Part shown: piece by piece, positions 34,601 through 46,054 of the stretch
How the letters are laid out: each line of letters begins with the position of its first letter
Numbering within the stretch: the stretch's first letter is position 1
Assembly: GCA_947685225.1 (NCBI GenBank)
Contig: CANTUV010000008.1
Span: 32,046,001-32,110,000 of the forward strand
DNA from: Garcia nutans
Lineage: Eukaryota; Streptophyta; Magnoliopsida; Malpighiales; Euphorbiaceae
Reading direction: 5' to 3'
Length of the DNA stretch: 64,000 nt
Notes under the pieces: model-generated
The model's database searches: none
What the model was told of the DNA's origin: nothing
The model's input: only the letters and a program-made list of their open reading frames with translations
Made by a program: the position numbers and the translations under genes

Positions 34601-35045
34601 TCTATACTCATCAACTCACTCAATTTACCACCATACTCTCTTCATTTAACATCATATCTATTCATATTACCCATCAAACCATATTTCCTCTTTCTAGAAA
34701 TCCAAACATAAGATTTAGTGGAAAGAGATTCAAATCATAGAGGAAAGATCATATACTTAAATCTTGATTTTGTTTTTAACTCATATAAATTTTTCCACAT
34801 CATTCTCTCTTTAATTTCCTTTTATGTAGAATTTCATCCACACACTATTATCCATCTCATATAATTCAAATACACTTCAATTCACATAATATCACATTCG
34901 AGACCAACCTAGGTGTTAATGCATATGCATGTATCAAAAATTTCATTCTTTTCATTTTCATTTATCATCATTTTTTTTAAAAACTTTTTTTTTAAATTTA
35001 CTTAGGCCGAGAATCTCGAAACCTAAGCTCTGATACCAAAATAAT
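31657..35045 (-). other. Internal region of non-autonomous element, non-coding
   Basis: 3.4 kb bounded by a polypurine tract (CTCTCCCCCTT on the + strand at 31660-31670, next to a TTTCGTCCTCGAAA motif shared with Tekay polypurine regions) and a PBS. Long open frames are AT-rich, low-complexity and give no recognisable protein. The + strand is strikingly poor in G. Confidence 0.75.
35021..35038 (-). other. PBS of non-autonomous element (initiator tRNA-Met type)
   Basis: On the element strand TGGTATCAGAGCTTAGGT, a few bases after the LTR end. TGGTATCAGAGC is the standard plant initiator-Met primer site. Confidence 0.9.
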
Positions 35046-38000
35046 TGTAACACCCTCATATCCTATATAAGTACTGTACATATACCGAGTACACATACAA
35101 TACGTATATAGAGTATAAGAATGTCATTTTTAGTTACCATTAAAAATCTTTACTTTAATTCTAAAACAACAATACATTTAATCATATGAAAGTATTTACA
35201 AAATCATTCTCCTTTTGATGATAATACATATGTATATAAGTTACATTGTCTCTTTCAAAGATTCATTTTTTTTTCATATGAATATGTTCTTATGAAAATG
35301 CAAAATAATTAACTTGTACATGCATGCACCACCTTCTAGTTGGTCTCGAACTACACTTGCCCTCTTCGATATAGTGGTTAAACTCCAGATCCATCACCTA
35401 TTTACCTGCGCGATTAATATAACCGCACTAAGCTCGAAAGCTTAGTAGTACAAATAAATACTAGAATGTACATTACAAGATAAACATACCTCATATTTTT
35501 AGCATCATGTTTTCTTATTCTGTTTTCCCCTTTTTCAATGCATTCCTCATATATTCCTATTAATCTCATACATTACGGACATATACATATATAGCATTAC
35601 AATCAACATAATTCCATAACTTAGAAGAACAATCATTAACATGATATTTACCACTTTTACCTCATATACACATTATATGTCATATTATATTTCACAATAA
35701 CATATTTCAACATAGTTTCTTTTTTCTAATAATTCATTTATATGATACTACCATATCATAATTCATAACATTCTATTTCATTATCTCATTCATTTAGTTC
35801 ATTATCCATAATCCATCCTTCATGAATCACATTTTCAAGAAAGGCAATCATTATATCATTCAATCTAATCATTATCTGCAATCCATCATTAATACTCATA
35901 ATTAGTATGTCAATATTCACATTACACACCATACTTCATAGCATTATTTTGTTCACAATTCACAATCATAAGTCACATTGCCAACAAAGTCATCCATAGA
36001 TCTCATTACTCATTTATTTCAACATTTGTATATCATATTGACAACAAAGACAGACTCGGGCCCAACAATACTAATATGCCATTCAATTTTCAGAGTAATG
36101 CTTTGGTTCAATTATCACATTTATCATTATCATTTACCCAACTAGGCTTCAAGGATTTGATTCAACCAAGCTTCAAGGGGAGCAAAGCATGCTAAGCATC
36201 AACCCAACTTGGCTTCAAGAACCAATCCAACCTAGCTTCAAGGGTGGTAACATCTCAATTAGGCTTCAAGGATTCAATCCAACCTAACTTCAAGAGATTG
36301 TTACACTTATTAGGCATGCCACCAACAACAAACTCTGAAAATGGAATAACACATTAGCCACACAATACATTTATCAATTTCGTTCTCATTCTCATCATCA
36401 TTTAGGCAAACATGCCTCAATCATCATTTGCATCATCATAGCCAACCACAATGGCATCAATTAGGCAAACATGCCTCATTTATCTCATTTTCAATATTAT
36501 AGCCAATAACAATGGCTTCATACATCATCATATCTCAATTCACAACTCATTTTTCATCACAATATCACATCTCTTTCACATTTCATATTTCATCACAATA
36601 TCACATCTTTCATATTCCATATCACATACATTTCATACTTTATCTTTTATATATATATATATACATATACATAACCATTCATGATTCAAGTATACACAAT
36701 CAATTTCATTATCCTATCCTCACACCTTTCACCATTCATAACACATATATACATTGAATGCTTTCACATTTCATATATTTTATTATACATTCATATCTTT
36801 CATATTTCATAGCCTATACATTATTAATATATATTTATCAATAATATAATCAAATAAGATTTAGTACTTACCTCCAAAGAATTTCACACCCATCTAAACT
36901 TCTCTTCCATGAATCTTTCAATACTTGGATTAGGGGCAATTCAATCTCTTAAAACCTAATTCAAAAGTGAGCATACACACTTACTTAGAGATACACATGA
37001 GATAACATAAATAAGAATCAACTAGGGCAAACTCTACACATGACACGCTCACCAACACGGGCGTGTTCCTGATCGTGCCCTAACTCCACAACACAGAAAC
37101 ATTGACACGCTCATAACCACGGGCGTGTCACTGGGCGTGTAATACCTTCTGTATCTCAAACATATTGACACGTCCAACAACATGAACGTGTTCATGGCCG
37201 TGTCAATTCTCCAAACTCACAGTAGCTATGACACGCTCAATAACACGGGCGTGTTACTGGCCGTGTCAATTCTACTGTCACACAGAACTTGTGACACGCT
37301 CAGTAACATGGGCGTGTCACTGCTCGTGTCACAAACCCAGAAAACAGAACCAACGACACGCCTAACAATCTGGCCGTGTCCCTGGGCGTGTCAGGCCAAA
37401 AATCCAGAATCCGACCAAAACAACAACTCAACCCATAAACAACCATTTTTCCTCTTCTTTTACTTTAATCAAACTCAACCAAACACACCCAAAACCATAA
37501 CAAACTTACCAAAAACACCAACACCACTCAAAACACATACTAATCATCATCATAAACATCATCCATGCATCAATTAATCAAATCCCCAATTTCACCAAAC
37601 TAAACCCTTATTCAACAATTCATCATCAACTTCACAAATAATCATACTATCATCATCCAATTACCAAATCAACACATATATATACTTCAATCTTTCAATA
37701 TCATCATCATCACATACCAACCATATCAAATCCAAACTCAAACAATGAAAATCAATTCAAAGAAATGAATACTTACTTGAATCCTTTGTCAATTCTTCAT
37801 CTCTATCTTCAATCCTCTTGAAATCCTTAAGAAATTTGGTATATAATACACAAAATCACATAACTCTCTCTCTCTCTCTCTCTCGTACACAAAGAAGAAG
37901 AAGAAGAAGAAAGAAAGAATTTCTTCTTTCTTTGTTCTTATCTCTTATATATATATATAATAATAATAATAATAATATAATATAATATTATTATATCCAA

Positions 38001-38245
38001 AATATCTTCTTACTCCTTTTGACTTTCTTTCCTTCTTTCTTTTATTATTATTATTGATTATATATATTCACCTTTCCAACACCAATATATACTTTATGCA
38101 TATGTGAAGTATATGTTCTACACATTTCCATATATATATCATATACACTCTCTTCACTTCTATCCTCTTTCCAATTAAACAAATACATTGAGTCCAAATA
38201 CAATAATAACTCCAAAACTTTTAAGGTAAATTTTGGGATATTACA
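35046..38245 (-). mobile_element. Non-autonomous element 5' LTR
   Basis: 3200 bp, same modules as 28441-31656: paired hairpins 35408-35445, CTTGAAG array 36140-36297, ACACG array 37042-37396, splice-donor-like site at 37771-37776, about 470 bp from the LTR start. Confidence 0.93.
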
Positions 38246-38446
38246 GGTTTGTGTAAAAATATTTTCAAAAATCAGAAAAAAAAAACCAGTTTTGTCGACA
38301 CTTGGGACTCAATTTTTAAGTGAAACTATGGCAAAATTTCTATAAAAATTGGAACTAAAATTTGACTAAGTAAAATTGGTAGCAACATTAGGTTAGTGTG
38401 GCGCCTCTACTCAACTTACACATGTAGGTCGGGAAGGGGTGTTACA
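38246..38446 (+). mobile_element. Tekay2 5' LTR, part 2
   Basis: Resumes after the GGTTT duplication and ends GGGGTGTTACA at 38446. Together with part 1 it is about 2738 bp, versus 2746 bp for the 3' LTR. Confidence 0.92.
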
Positions 38447-38451
38447 ATTTT

Positions 38452-38467
38452 TGGTATCAGAGCCTAG
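38452..38467 (+). other. Tekay2 PBS (initiator tRNA-Met type)
   Basis: TGGTATCAGAGCCTAG, five bases after the 5' LTR. Standard for Tekay/Del chromoviruses. Confidence 0.93.
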
Positions 38468-38589
38468 GTTTGAGATTCTCAGCCTAGGTAAAATGTAATA
38501 AAAAGAATATTTTACTTAAAAAGTTGGTTTTGAAATAATATACATGTTTGGGATTGGCAACCTCTGATCTTTAATAAGATGTAGTATGT

Positions 38590-38600
38590 TGTGTTTGCAG
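38590..38600 (+). promoter_or_regulatory. Splice acceptor candidate before gag
   Basis: TGTGTTTGCAG with exon-like ACTTAGGTTGTG before the gag ATG at 38613. Paired in my reading with the GTAAGT donor in the 5' LTR (26369). This would give a spliced gag mRNA lacking the PBS; inferred. Confidence 0.5.
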
Positions 38601-38612
38601 ACTTAGGTTGTG

Positions 38613-41600
38613 ATGGATTCTCACTCACGTCAGTCGATTGAGGGTAGTGCCGAGAGTATCGCTCCTGCTGAGGGAGCTAGAGTTGATAGTGTTGAGGAGG
38701 TACCTGCTTCGGTGTCGGGTAGACCAGCTGGAGAGGAGGTTCCTCCAGCCTGGTTTAGACATATGATGGAAGTTATGAGACAAGCACCAGTGCAACCAGT
38801 GCCACCATCCCCTCAGCCTTTGGTATCTGTGAGGCACTATGATAAACTAAGGAAGTATGGAGCGGAGGATTTCCTTGGTACTACTGATCCAGCTGTAGCA
38901 GAACAGTGGCTTGACAAAGTACAGAGGATCTTTATTCAGTTACAAGCTACCCCTGAGGAAAAATTTGACTATGCAAGATCTTTGCTGCAGAAAGATGCCT
39001 ACGATTGGTGGAAGACGGTGCCCCATTCTATGGATGATCCTCCAACACTGTCTTACACTGATTTTCTGAGGGAATTTGAGTTGAAGTATACTCCTAGGGA
39101 GTATAAAGATGGGAAGAAAAGAGAGTTTCTAGATTTGAAGCAAGATCATCGGACCGTAACTGAGTATGAAGTTGAGTTTATTCGACTGAGTCAGTATGCT
39201 GGGGGTATCATTGCTGATGAGATTGATAGATGCAGGAGGTTTGAGGAGGGATTGAGGCCCTCGATCATGTGCTTAGTGGCTGGATCCAGATATCAGGATT
39301 TCTCATAGCTTGTGACAGCAGCTCGAAGTGTAGAGCGAGCTCAAGTTATTGCAGCTGCTTCAGAAGAAGAGGTTAGGGTTAGAAGGCCCCAGTTCGAGGC
39401 AGGGTCTTCCTCTGCGAAGAGGGGTAGAGGAAGTTTTGTTCCTCGGAGTAGTAGGAGCCAGAGACCAGCTGGTAGGTCTGTGCAGTTCCAGAGACAGAGA
39501 TTTAGACCTGCAGCTTCAGTGGCAAGTGCTCCGATCCCTATGACTCAGAGATCCGCTCCACCTAGATGTGCTCAGTGTGGGGGTTATCATAGAGGTGTTT
39601 GTTGGAAGAGTGGTGGACCAGCTGTATGCTTCAGGTGTGGATCACCTGACCACTTTGTGAGAGACTGTCCTGAGAGGCTGGAGCAGATGCCAGTTGATTC
39701 TGCTGCTTCTCGAGCTAGTGTGAGGGGAGGCAGAGGTGCCAGCCGGGGAGGTAGACCAGGATTCAGTTCTAGAGGAGGTGCTACATCCAGGGAGGATAGA
39801 CCAGAGGAGGTTGGATCTTCCCAGAGGATGTATGTTATGCAGAGGCAGCCAGATACATCGGCAGTCATAGCTGGTACTTTTTCTTTATTTAATACTCCAG
39901 TACTTGCTTTGATTGATCCGGGTTCCACGCATTCATATATTAGTGCATCTGTTTTGCATGTATTTGATGTGCATGCTGAGTCCCTAGGATTTGATGTGTT
40001 GGTGACAAATCCGTTAGGGCATAGTGTGGTTGTGAGTAAGGTGCATAGAGATAGTGCAGTAGTGGTGCAAGGTGAGGAGTTCCTTGGGGATTTGATTGAG
40101 ATGCCATTTAAGGAATATGACGTGATCTTAGGTATGGATTAGCTATCTCGACATGGAGCTGTGGTGGATTGTAAAAAGAAAATTGTTTCTTTGAGAACGG
40201 GTGATGGTAGAGAGGTGATAGTATCTAATGAGCAGGAACAGCTAGCCTCCTTATTTGTTTCAGCTGTTGCAGCCAGGAGGTTGATTAGAAAGGGGTGTGA
40301 AGCCTATCTTGCTCATGTGGTAGATACTAGAGTGAAGGGTTCTTCCATTGATAGTATTGCCACAGTTGCAGAGTTCCCTGATGTTTTTCCAGAGGAGTTG
40401 CCAGGATTGCCTCCTGAGAGAGAGGTGGAGTTTGGTATTGAATTGTTGCCTGGTACCACTCCTATCTCTATTACTCCTTACAGAATGGCACCAGCAGAAT
40501 TGAGGGAGTTGAAAGTGCAATTACAGGAGTTGTCGGACAAAGGATTTATTCGCCCCAGTGTTTCTCCTTGGGGAGCTCCTGTGCTATTTGTGAAGAAGAA
40601 AGATGGTACTATGAGGTTGTGTATCGATTATAGGCAATTGAACAAGGTGACTATTAAAAATAAATATCCTTTGCCTAGAATCGATGATCTCTTTGATCAA
40701 TTGAAAGGTGCAGCTGTGTTTTCTAAAATTGATTTGAGATCTGGGTACCATCAGCTGAGAGTCAGAGCTGAGGATGTTCCGAAGACTGCCTTTCAGACCA
40801 GGTATGGGCATTATGAATTTCTAGTTATGCCTTTTGGTCTAACGAATGCACCTGCATCTTTTATGGATTTGATGAATAGGGTGTTTAGGCCCTATTTGGA
40901 TCAGTTTGTAGTGGTCTTCATTGATGATATACTGGTGTATTCGCGGAATGAAGAGGAACATGATATGCATCTGCGGATTGTGTTGCAGATTTTGAGAGAG
41001 AAGCAGTTATTTGCCAAATTGTCGAAGTGTGAGTTCTGGTTGGATCAAGTTGCTTTTCTCGGACATATTGTTTCAGCGGAAGGCATTAGAGTTGATCCAA
41101 GTAAAGTTGAAGCTATTCTGAATTGGAGTCCACCCAAGTATGTGACAGAGATTAGAAGTTTTCTGGGTTTGGCAGGCTATTACCGACGGTTTGTGAAAGG
41201 GTTTTCTTTGATAGCTACTCCACTCACCAGATTACTTCGAAAGGGAGTGAGATTTGTGTGGACAGATCAGTGTCAGGCTAGTTTTGAGCAGTTGAGAGAG
41301 TTGTTGACTCAAGCGCCTGTTCTTACTTTACCTGTTGAAGGCAAACCATATGTGATCTACAGTGATGCTTCACATAGAGGTTTGGGGTGTGTATTGATGC
41401 AGGAAGGGAAAGTTATAGCTTATGCATCTCGACAGTTGAAACCGCATGAGCTTAACTATCCGACACATGATTTGGAATTGGCTGCCATTGTGTTTGCATT
41501 AAAGATTTGGCGCCACTATCTGTTTGGAGAGAAATGTTTCATCTACACTGATCACAAGAGTTTGAAGTATTTGGGTGTCCAGAAAGAACTCAATCTTCGT

Positions 41601-43247
41601 TAGAGGAGATGGTTAGAATTGATTAAAGACTACGACTGCTTGATTGACTATCATCCAGGTAAAGCAAATGTTGTTGCTTATGCCTTGAGTCGGAAGTCTT
41701 TAGCTGGTTTAACTGTTTACTCGCTCTCGTTGCTTGTTGAGTTGAGAGCATTGCATGCCAGTTTTGTACCTTGTGTTGATGGTGCATTATTGGCACAGTT
41801 GCAATTGAAGCCGATTTTTTTAGATCAGATCAAAGAAGCTCAGTTGGCCGATAAGAAGATTCAGAAGATTATTTCAGATTGTAAGAATGGGAAGACAAGA
41901 GATTTTGTTGTGAAAGACGATGGGAGTCTCTGGTTTAAAAACCGATTGTGTGTACCCGATGATGCTGAATTGAAAAGAGTCATTTTAGAAGAAGCACATC
42001 AGTCAGTGTTTGCTATGCATCCGGGTAATACGAAGATGTATCATGATTTGAGACAGCATTATTGGTGGATTGGGTTGAAGAGAGACATTGCAGATTTTGT
42101 GTCGAAATGTCTCACTTGTCAGAAGGTTAAAGCAGAGCATCAAGTTCCAACCGGGTTGCTTCAACCATTGTTAGTGCCAGAATGGAAGTGGGAAAGAGTG
42201 ACAATGGATTTTGTGTCTGGTTTGCCATTGACACAAAAGAAGCATGATGCTATATGGGTGATTGTGGATAGATTGACTAAGACAGCTCATTTCCTTCCGG
42301 TTCGAATGGATTACTCTTTGGAGAGATTGGCTGAGCTGTATATCCATGAGATTGTGAAACTGCATGGTGTTCCAACTTCTTTAGTGTCTGATCGAGATCC
42401 CAGGTTTACTTCCAGATTTTGGAAGAGTTTGCATAGTGCTTTGGGTTCTCGACTGCACTTCAGCACTGCTTTTCATCCACAGACGGATGGACAGTCAGAG
42501 AGGGTGATACAGATTATTGAGGACATGTTGAGAAGCTGCGTCATCGATTTCTCTGGAAGTTGGGATAGGTTTTTACCTCTTGTGGAGTTTTCTTACAACA
42601 ACAGTCACCAATCCAGCATTGGTATGGCACCGTTTGAAGCATTGTATGGCAGACGGTGTAGGACACCTCTTTGTTGGAATGAGCTTGGAGATAATAAGTT
42701 GGTTGGTCCTGATTTGATTCAAGAAACTGAAGAAAAAGTAAAGTTGATTCGAGGCAGGTTAAAAGCAGCTTCAGACCGACAGAAATCTTATGCAGATCTG
42801 AAAAGGAGAGATATAGAGTTTAATGTTGGAGATAAGGTATTTCTGAAAGTGTCTCCTTGGAAGAAGATTTTGAGGTTCGGTCGGAAAGGAAAATTGAGTC
42901 CTCGTTTCATTGGGCCGTATGAAGTGTTAGAAAGAGTTGGGCCAGTGGCGTATCGACTTGCTTTGCCACCTGAGTTGGATCGTATTCATAATGTATTCCA
43001 TGTTTCTATGTTGAGGAGATATAGGTCGGATCCATCTCATGTGTTGCCATTTGAGTCTATCGAAGTGAGCCCAGATTTGACATTTGAAGAGGAACCAGTT
43101 GCTATCTTGGCACATGATGTGAAAGAATTGAGAAACAAGCAAGTGCCATTGGTGAAGATTCTTTGGAAGAATCATGCAAAAGAAGAAGCGACTTGGGAGA
43201 GTGAACAATCCATGCGAGAGCAATATCCGCAGTTGTTTCAGCTTTGA
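38613..43247 (+). pseudogene. gag-pol: Tekay2 gag-pol, one frame with three TAG codons
   Basis: One frame of about 1544 codons from ATG 38613. Gag capsid block ('AEQWLDKVQRIF', 'FELKYTPREYKDGKKREFL'), two C/H knuckles ('CAQCGGYHRGVC', then the canonical 'CFRCGSPDHFVRDC', ~39550-39670), protease 'LIDPGSTHSYIS' (~39911), RT with 'FIDDILVYS' (~40919), RNase H ('YSDASHRGLGCVL', 'YTDHKSLKYL'), integrase HHCC plus DDE ('MDFVSGLP', 'SDRDPRF', 'FHPQTDGQSE') and a C-terminal chromodomain ('VKILWKNHAKEEATWE', ~43150). The chromodomain class and RT identify Tekay/Del. Interrupted only by TAG at 39306, 40140 and 41601, with no frameshift. By comparison with Tekay1, the middle one was a Trp codon; the first and last are probably Gln codons. 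Confidence 0.93.
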
Positions 43248-43280
43248 TATCAGGTAATTTCGAGGACGAAATTTTCTTTT

Positions 43281-43294
43281 TAGAGGGGGAGAAT
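43281..43294 (+). other. Tekay2 polypurine tract
   Basis: TAGAGGGGGAGAAT directly before the 3' LTR, preceded by the conserved TTTCGAGGACGAAA inverted repeat at ~43258. Confidence 0.87.
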
Positions 43295-44822
43295 TGTAAT
43301 ATCCCTATGCATGCCCTAGAAGTTTTGTTGTTGTTGTTGTTGGTTTGAATTGAGAAATGGGAAGAGAATGTTTTTGTATGGTGGTTGGGAAAGAAAAGAG
43401 GGTTTAGAGATAATTGTATATGTTGCTTATATGGTGATATATATAACATATAAAGTGGTCAAAATGGAAAGTCAAGGAAAGAGGATATTTTTGTGTTGGT
43501 TGTGAATTACTTAAATGGGTATAGATATGACAAAAGCTTAGTTAAATGGATGAGGGTATTATAGTAATTTTCTTTTGGATGGGTATTTAATGCCTATTGA
43601 CTTTGTGTTTCTTCATCATTTTTTCTTCTTCTTGTTGTTGGGTGGCCGGCTCATCAAAGAGAGAAGAGAGCAAGAGAACAAGTGATGGTTTTGATGATTT
43701 CAAGTTCAAAGTGAAGGAAGTTTTCAAAGTTACAAGTTGGAGTTTCAAGGAATTTCATTATTTGGTAAGTTTGCTCTTGTTTACCCTTGTTATTTTTGAA
43801 GTTATGCTTGAGTTGAGTTGTGATTTGATGATGGTATGATTAAGTTGCTTATGGTGTCATTTTAAGTATTGATTTTGCTTGATAGATGAGAAGTTGGGTT
43901 GGTGTTGGTGATGGAAGAGTAAGAGTTGTGTTTAGTGAAATTGTTTTTGTTTTACAATTAGTAAAGGCTGTCATTTGTATGATTTTTAATTAATTATAGA
44001 AAAATGTTTTTGAAGTGAATTTTTGATATGTTGTGTCTCTATGAGTCTAGAATGACTGAAAAATATGTTGATTCGATTTTGGAATGGTTATGAGTTTAGA
44101 AAGATTATTTTTATTAGACCTGTTCCAGCAGGTACCTTAACTGAGACAGCTGTATTTCGGGATTTTTAATAAAATGTAAAAATATCATATCCAATTGAAT
44201 TTTGGATATGTTGTTGCTTAGTGAGTCTAGTATTTGAGAAAAATAATTTGGAACCACGTTGATTGAATTTGATTTATGGAATTCACAAAGTTTAGAATTG
44301 CTGCCAGGATGCAGGGCAATTGGGGCAGTCTGGTTAGGTGAACTATTTGACCAAGATTTTGTGTTCAGTTTGATCTGAAATTTTAAAGGAATGATTTTAA
44401 GATACAAAACTAAATTCAGTAAAAATTTTAGAATTTTTAGTCAAGTAGATTATTTTATACAATTTTTCAAAATAAGGATAAAATGGAGTCTAAAACCAGA
44501 ATGTACTATTCATATGGTCATTTTGCTAATATTCCTTTTGGATTAGGTTGTGAAGAGGTTGAATTGCCCTAATTGCATTGTTGAGATTGAATAATGTTAT
44601 GTTATGCATTGTGAATGGTAATGTGTTTCATGAGTAATGCACATTGAAATGTTATACCAAAGATATTATAGTGATTCAAATGAAATATGATTGAAGCATG
44701 CATTGATGATAGGATTGAATAATAATGTGAGTGTTTAGATAATGTAATGAATATTGTATATAATGATTGCTTAACTTGCTTGTGAAAAAGAAATGAATTG
44801 AAAAGGTATTGATAAGTTTAAT

Positions 44823-45100
44823 GAACGGACCTATCCGTCTCCTGCGGAACCATGCGGACCCAGTGGGTTGAGCAACCGATCTTGGACTACTGATCTGGTA
44901 GGATTAAGGTTCGATATAGTCAGTATTATACGTACCTATTTGCCTCCTGCGGAACCATGCGGACCCATTGGAATGGGCAACCGAACTTGGACAACCGACC
45001 TGGATGGGGAAAGGTATGTTACTGATAATGTTATACGTGCCTTTTTGCCTCCTGCGGACCCTTGGGATTGGAGGGCAACCGACCTGGTTGGGAAAGGGTA
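44823..45100 (+). repeat. Three-unit CTCCTGCGGA repeat (Tekay2 3' LTR)
   Basis: Same three units as 27427-27705, with a few substitutions (e.g. GGGTTGAGCAACC). Confidence 0.85.
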
Positions 45101-45277
45101 CGTATATAAAGTCATAGTTGTTGGCTATAATGATAAATTTAAATGAGTATAATGAATGGTGCTATTATATGAATATTGATGTGACATTGAACAAAGCAAC
45201 ATATTGAATAAATAATATGCTTTTGATTGATATATGTAATTAATTTGTGACATTGCATTTTAGCATGAATTATCTTA

Positions 45278-45315
45278 CTAAGCCCTTGGCTTAGCGCGAT
45301 AGTGTTTAATCGCGC
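45278..45315 (+). other. Conserved paired hairpins (Tekay2 3' LTR)
   Basis: Identical to the 5' LTR copy at 27882-27919. Confidence 0.75.
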
Positions 45316-46040
45316 AGGTAATAGAGCTGATAGAGTCGAACCCGAGAGTTCATCAAGACCAAGTGAGAGTAGACCTTGAAGAGTTGATTTTGGGAACTTA
45401 AAGATCAGAAGAGAATTGCCAATCATGTATACTTCTTTATATTTTGTAAAGTAATGTTTATAATGTAAAAGTATGGATATATTTAAATATGTAATCAAGT
45501 GTTGTAAATATGTACATATTTTATAACTTCCGCTGGGTAATATTTAAATGTATATATATATAACTAATATGTTTTGTTTTATAAGTAAATGATCTACTTT
45601 TCTATAATGTATAATGATAAGGGTATTGTATCAAGTTTAAAGTGTTTTGAATATTAAGAAAACCGTAGCATCCCTATGTTTGATGCACTTATGCTACATT
45701 GTTGTGGTTGTAGTGTGTGGGCATTGGATATGGGGGTGTTACAAGAAGTGTAAATCCTTTTTGCAGGTTGTAGTTGAGGTTATAAGGGGGATTTATTGGA
45801 AGTGTACTGAGAATGATTTTGGTTGCATTGGTTTGTGTAAAAATATTTTCAAAAATCAGAAAAAAAAAAAAAAAAAAAACCAGTTTTGTCGACACTTGGG
45901 ACTCAATTTTTAAGTGAAACTATGGCAAAATTTCTATAAAAATTGGAACTAAAATTTGACTAAGTAAAATTGGTAGCAACATTAGGTTAGTGTGGCGCCT
46001 CTACTCAGCTTACACACGTAGGTCGGGAAGGGGTGTTACA

Positions 46041-46054
46041 ACTACCCCACACTT
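46041..46054 (-). other. Athila2 terminal polypurine tract
   Basis: ACTACCCCACACTT (element strand AAGTGTGGGGTAGT). Its first five bases are the duplicated Tekay2 target. Followed by CTTTGCTTG..CAAGCAAA, a short inverted repeat. Confidence 0.83.

Larger units (their letters stand above)
28441..38245 (-). mobile_element. Non-autonomous LTR element, no coding capacity
   Basis: TSD GGTTT at 28436-28440 and 38246-38250. LTRs 28441-31656 and 35046-38245, internal part 31657-35045 with PBS and polypurine tract but no gag or pol. The LTRs differ by microsatellite lengths and only a handful of substitutions, so the insertion is recent. LTR modules match the Tekay-like group in reverse orientation, so mobilisation by a Tekay partner is likely (inference). 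Confidence 0.93.
25899..46040 (+). mobile_element. Tekay2: full-length Tekay/Del chromovirus (interrupted)
   Basis: TSD ACTAC at 25894-25898 and 46041-46045. 5' LTR 25899-28440 plus 38246-38446, 3' LTR 43295-46040. PBS 38452, gag-pol 38613-43247, polypurine tract just before 43295. The 5' LTR is split by a non-coding LTR element. Without it the element is about 10.3 kb. The TSD lies at the first five bases of the Athila2 polypurine tract, i.e. exactly at the Athila LTR edge. Confidence 0.95.
43295..46040 (+). mobile_element. Tekay2 3' LTR
   Basis: 2746 bp, TGTAATATCC...GTGTTACA. Donor GTAAGT at 43765, acceptor-like GATTAG ending 44546, repeat 44823-45100, hairpins 45278-45315, internal terminus-like GGGGGTGTTACA ending ~45743, then a ~300-bp extension containing an A-tract (45860-45879). 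Very similar to the 5' LTR. Confidence 0.95.

Noticed and set aside
31918..34711. Several 60-93 codon frames in the non-autonomous internal region
   Set aside because: AT-rich, Ile/Leu/Ser/Thr-dominated, short and unrelated to gag or pol motifs; expected by chance in G-poor DNA with few stops in some frames.
38613..43247. Treating Tekay2 gag-pol as functional through stop-codon readthrough
   Set aside because: Three separate TAG codons, one replacing a conserved Trp, make efficient readthrough of all three unlikely without evidence; kept as a finding only for the shared amber.
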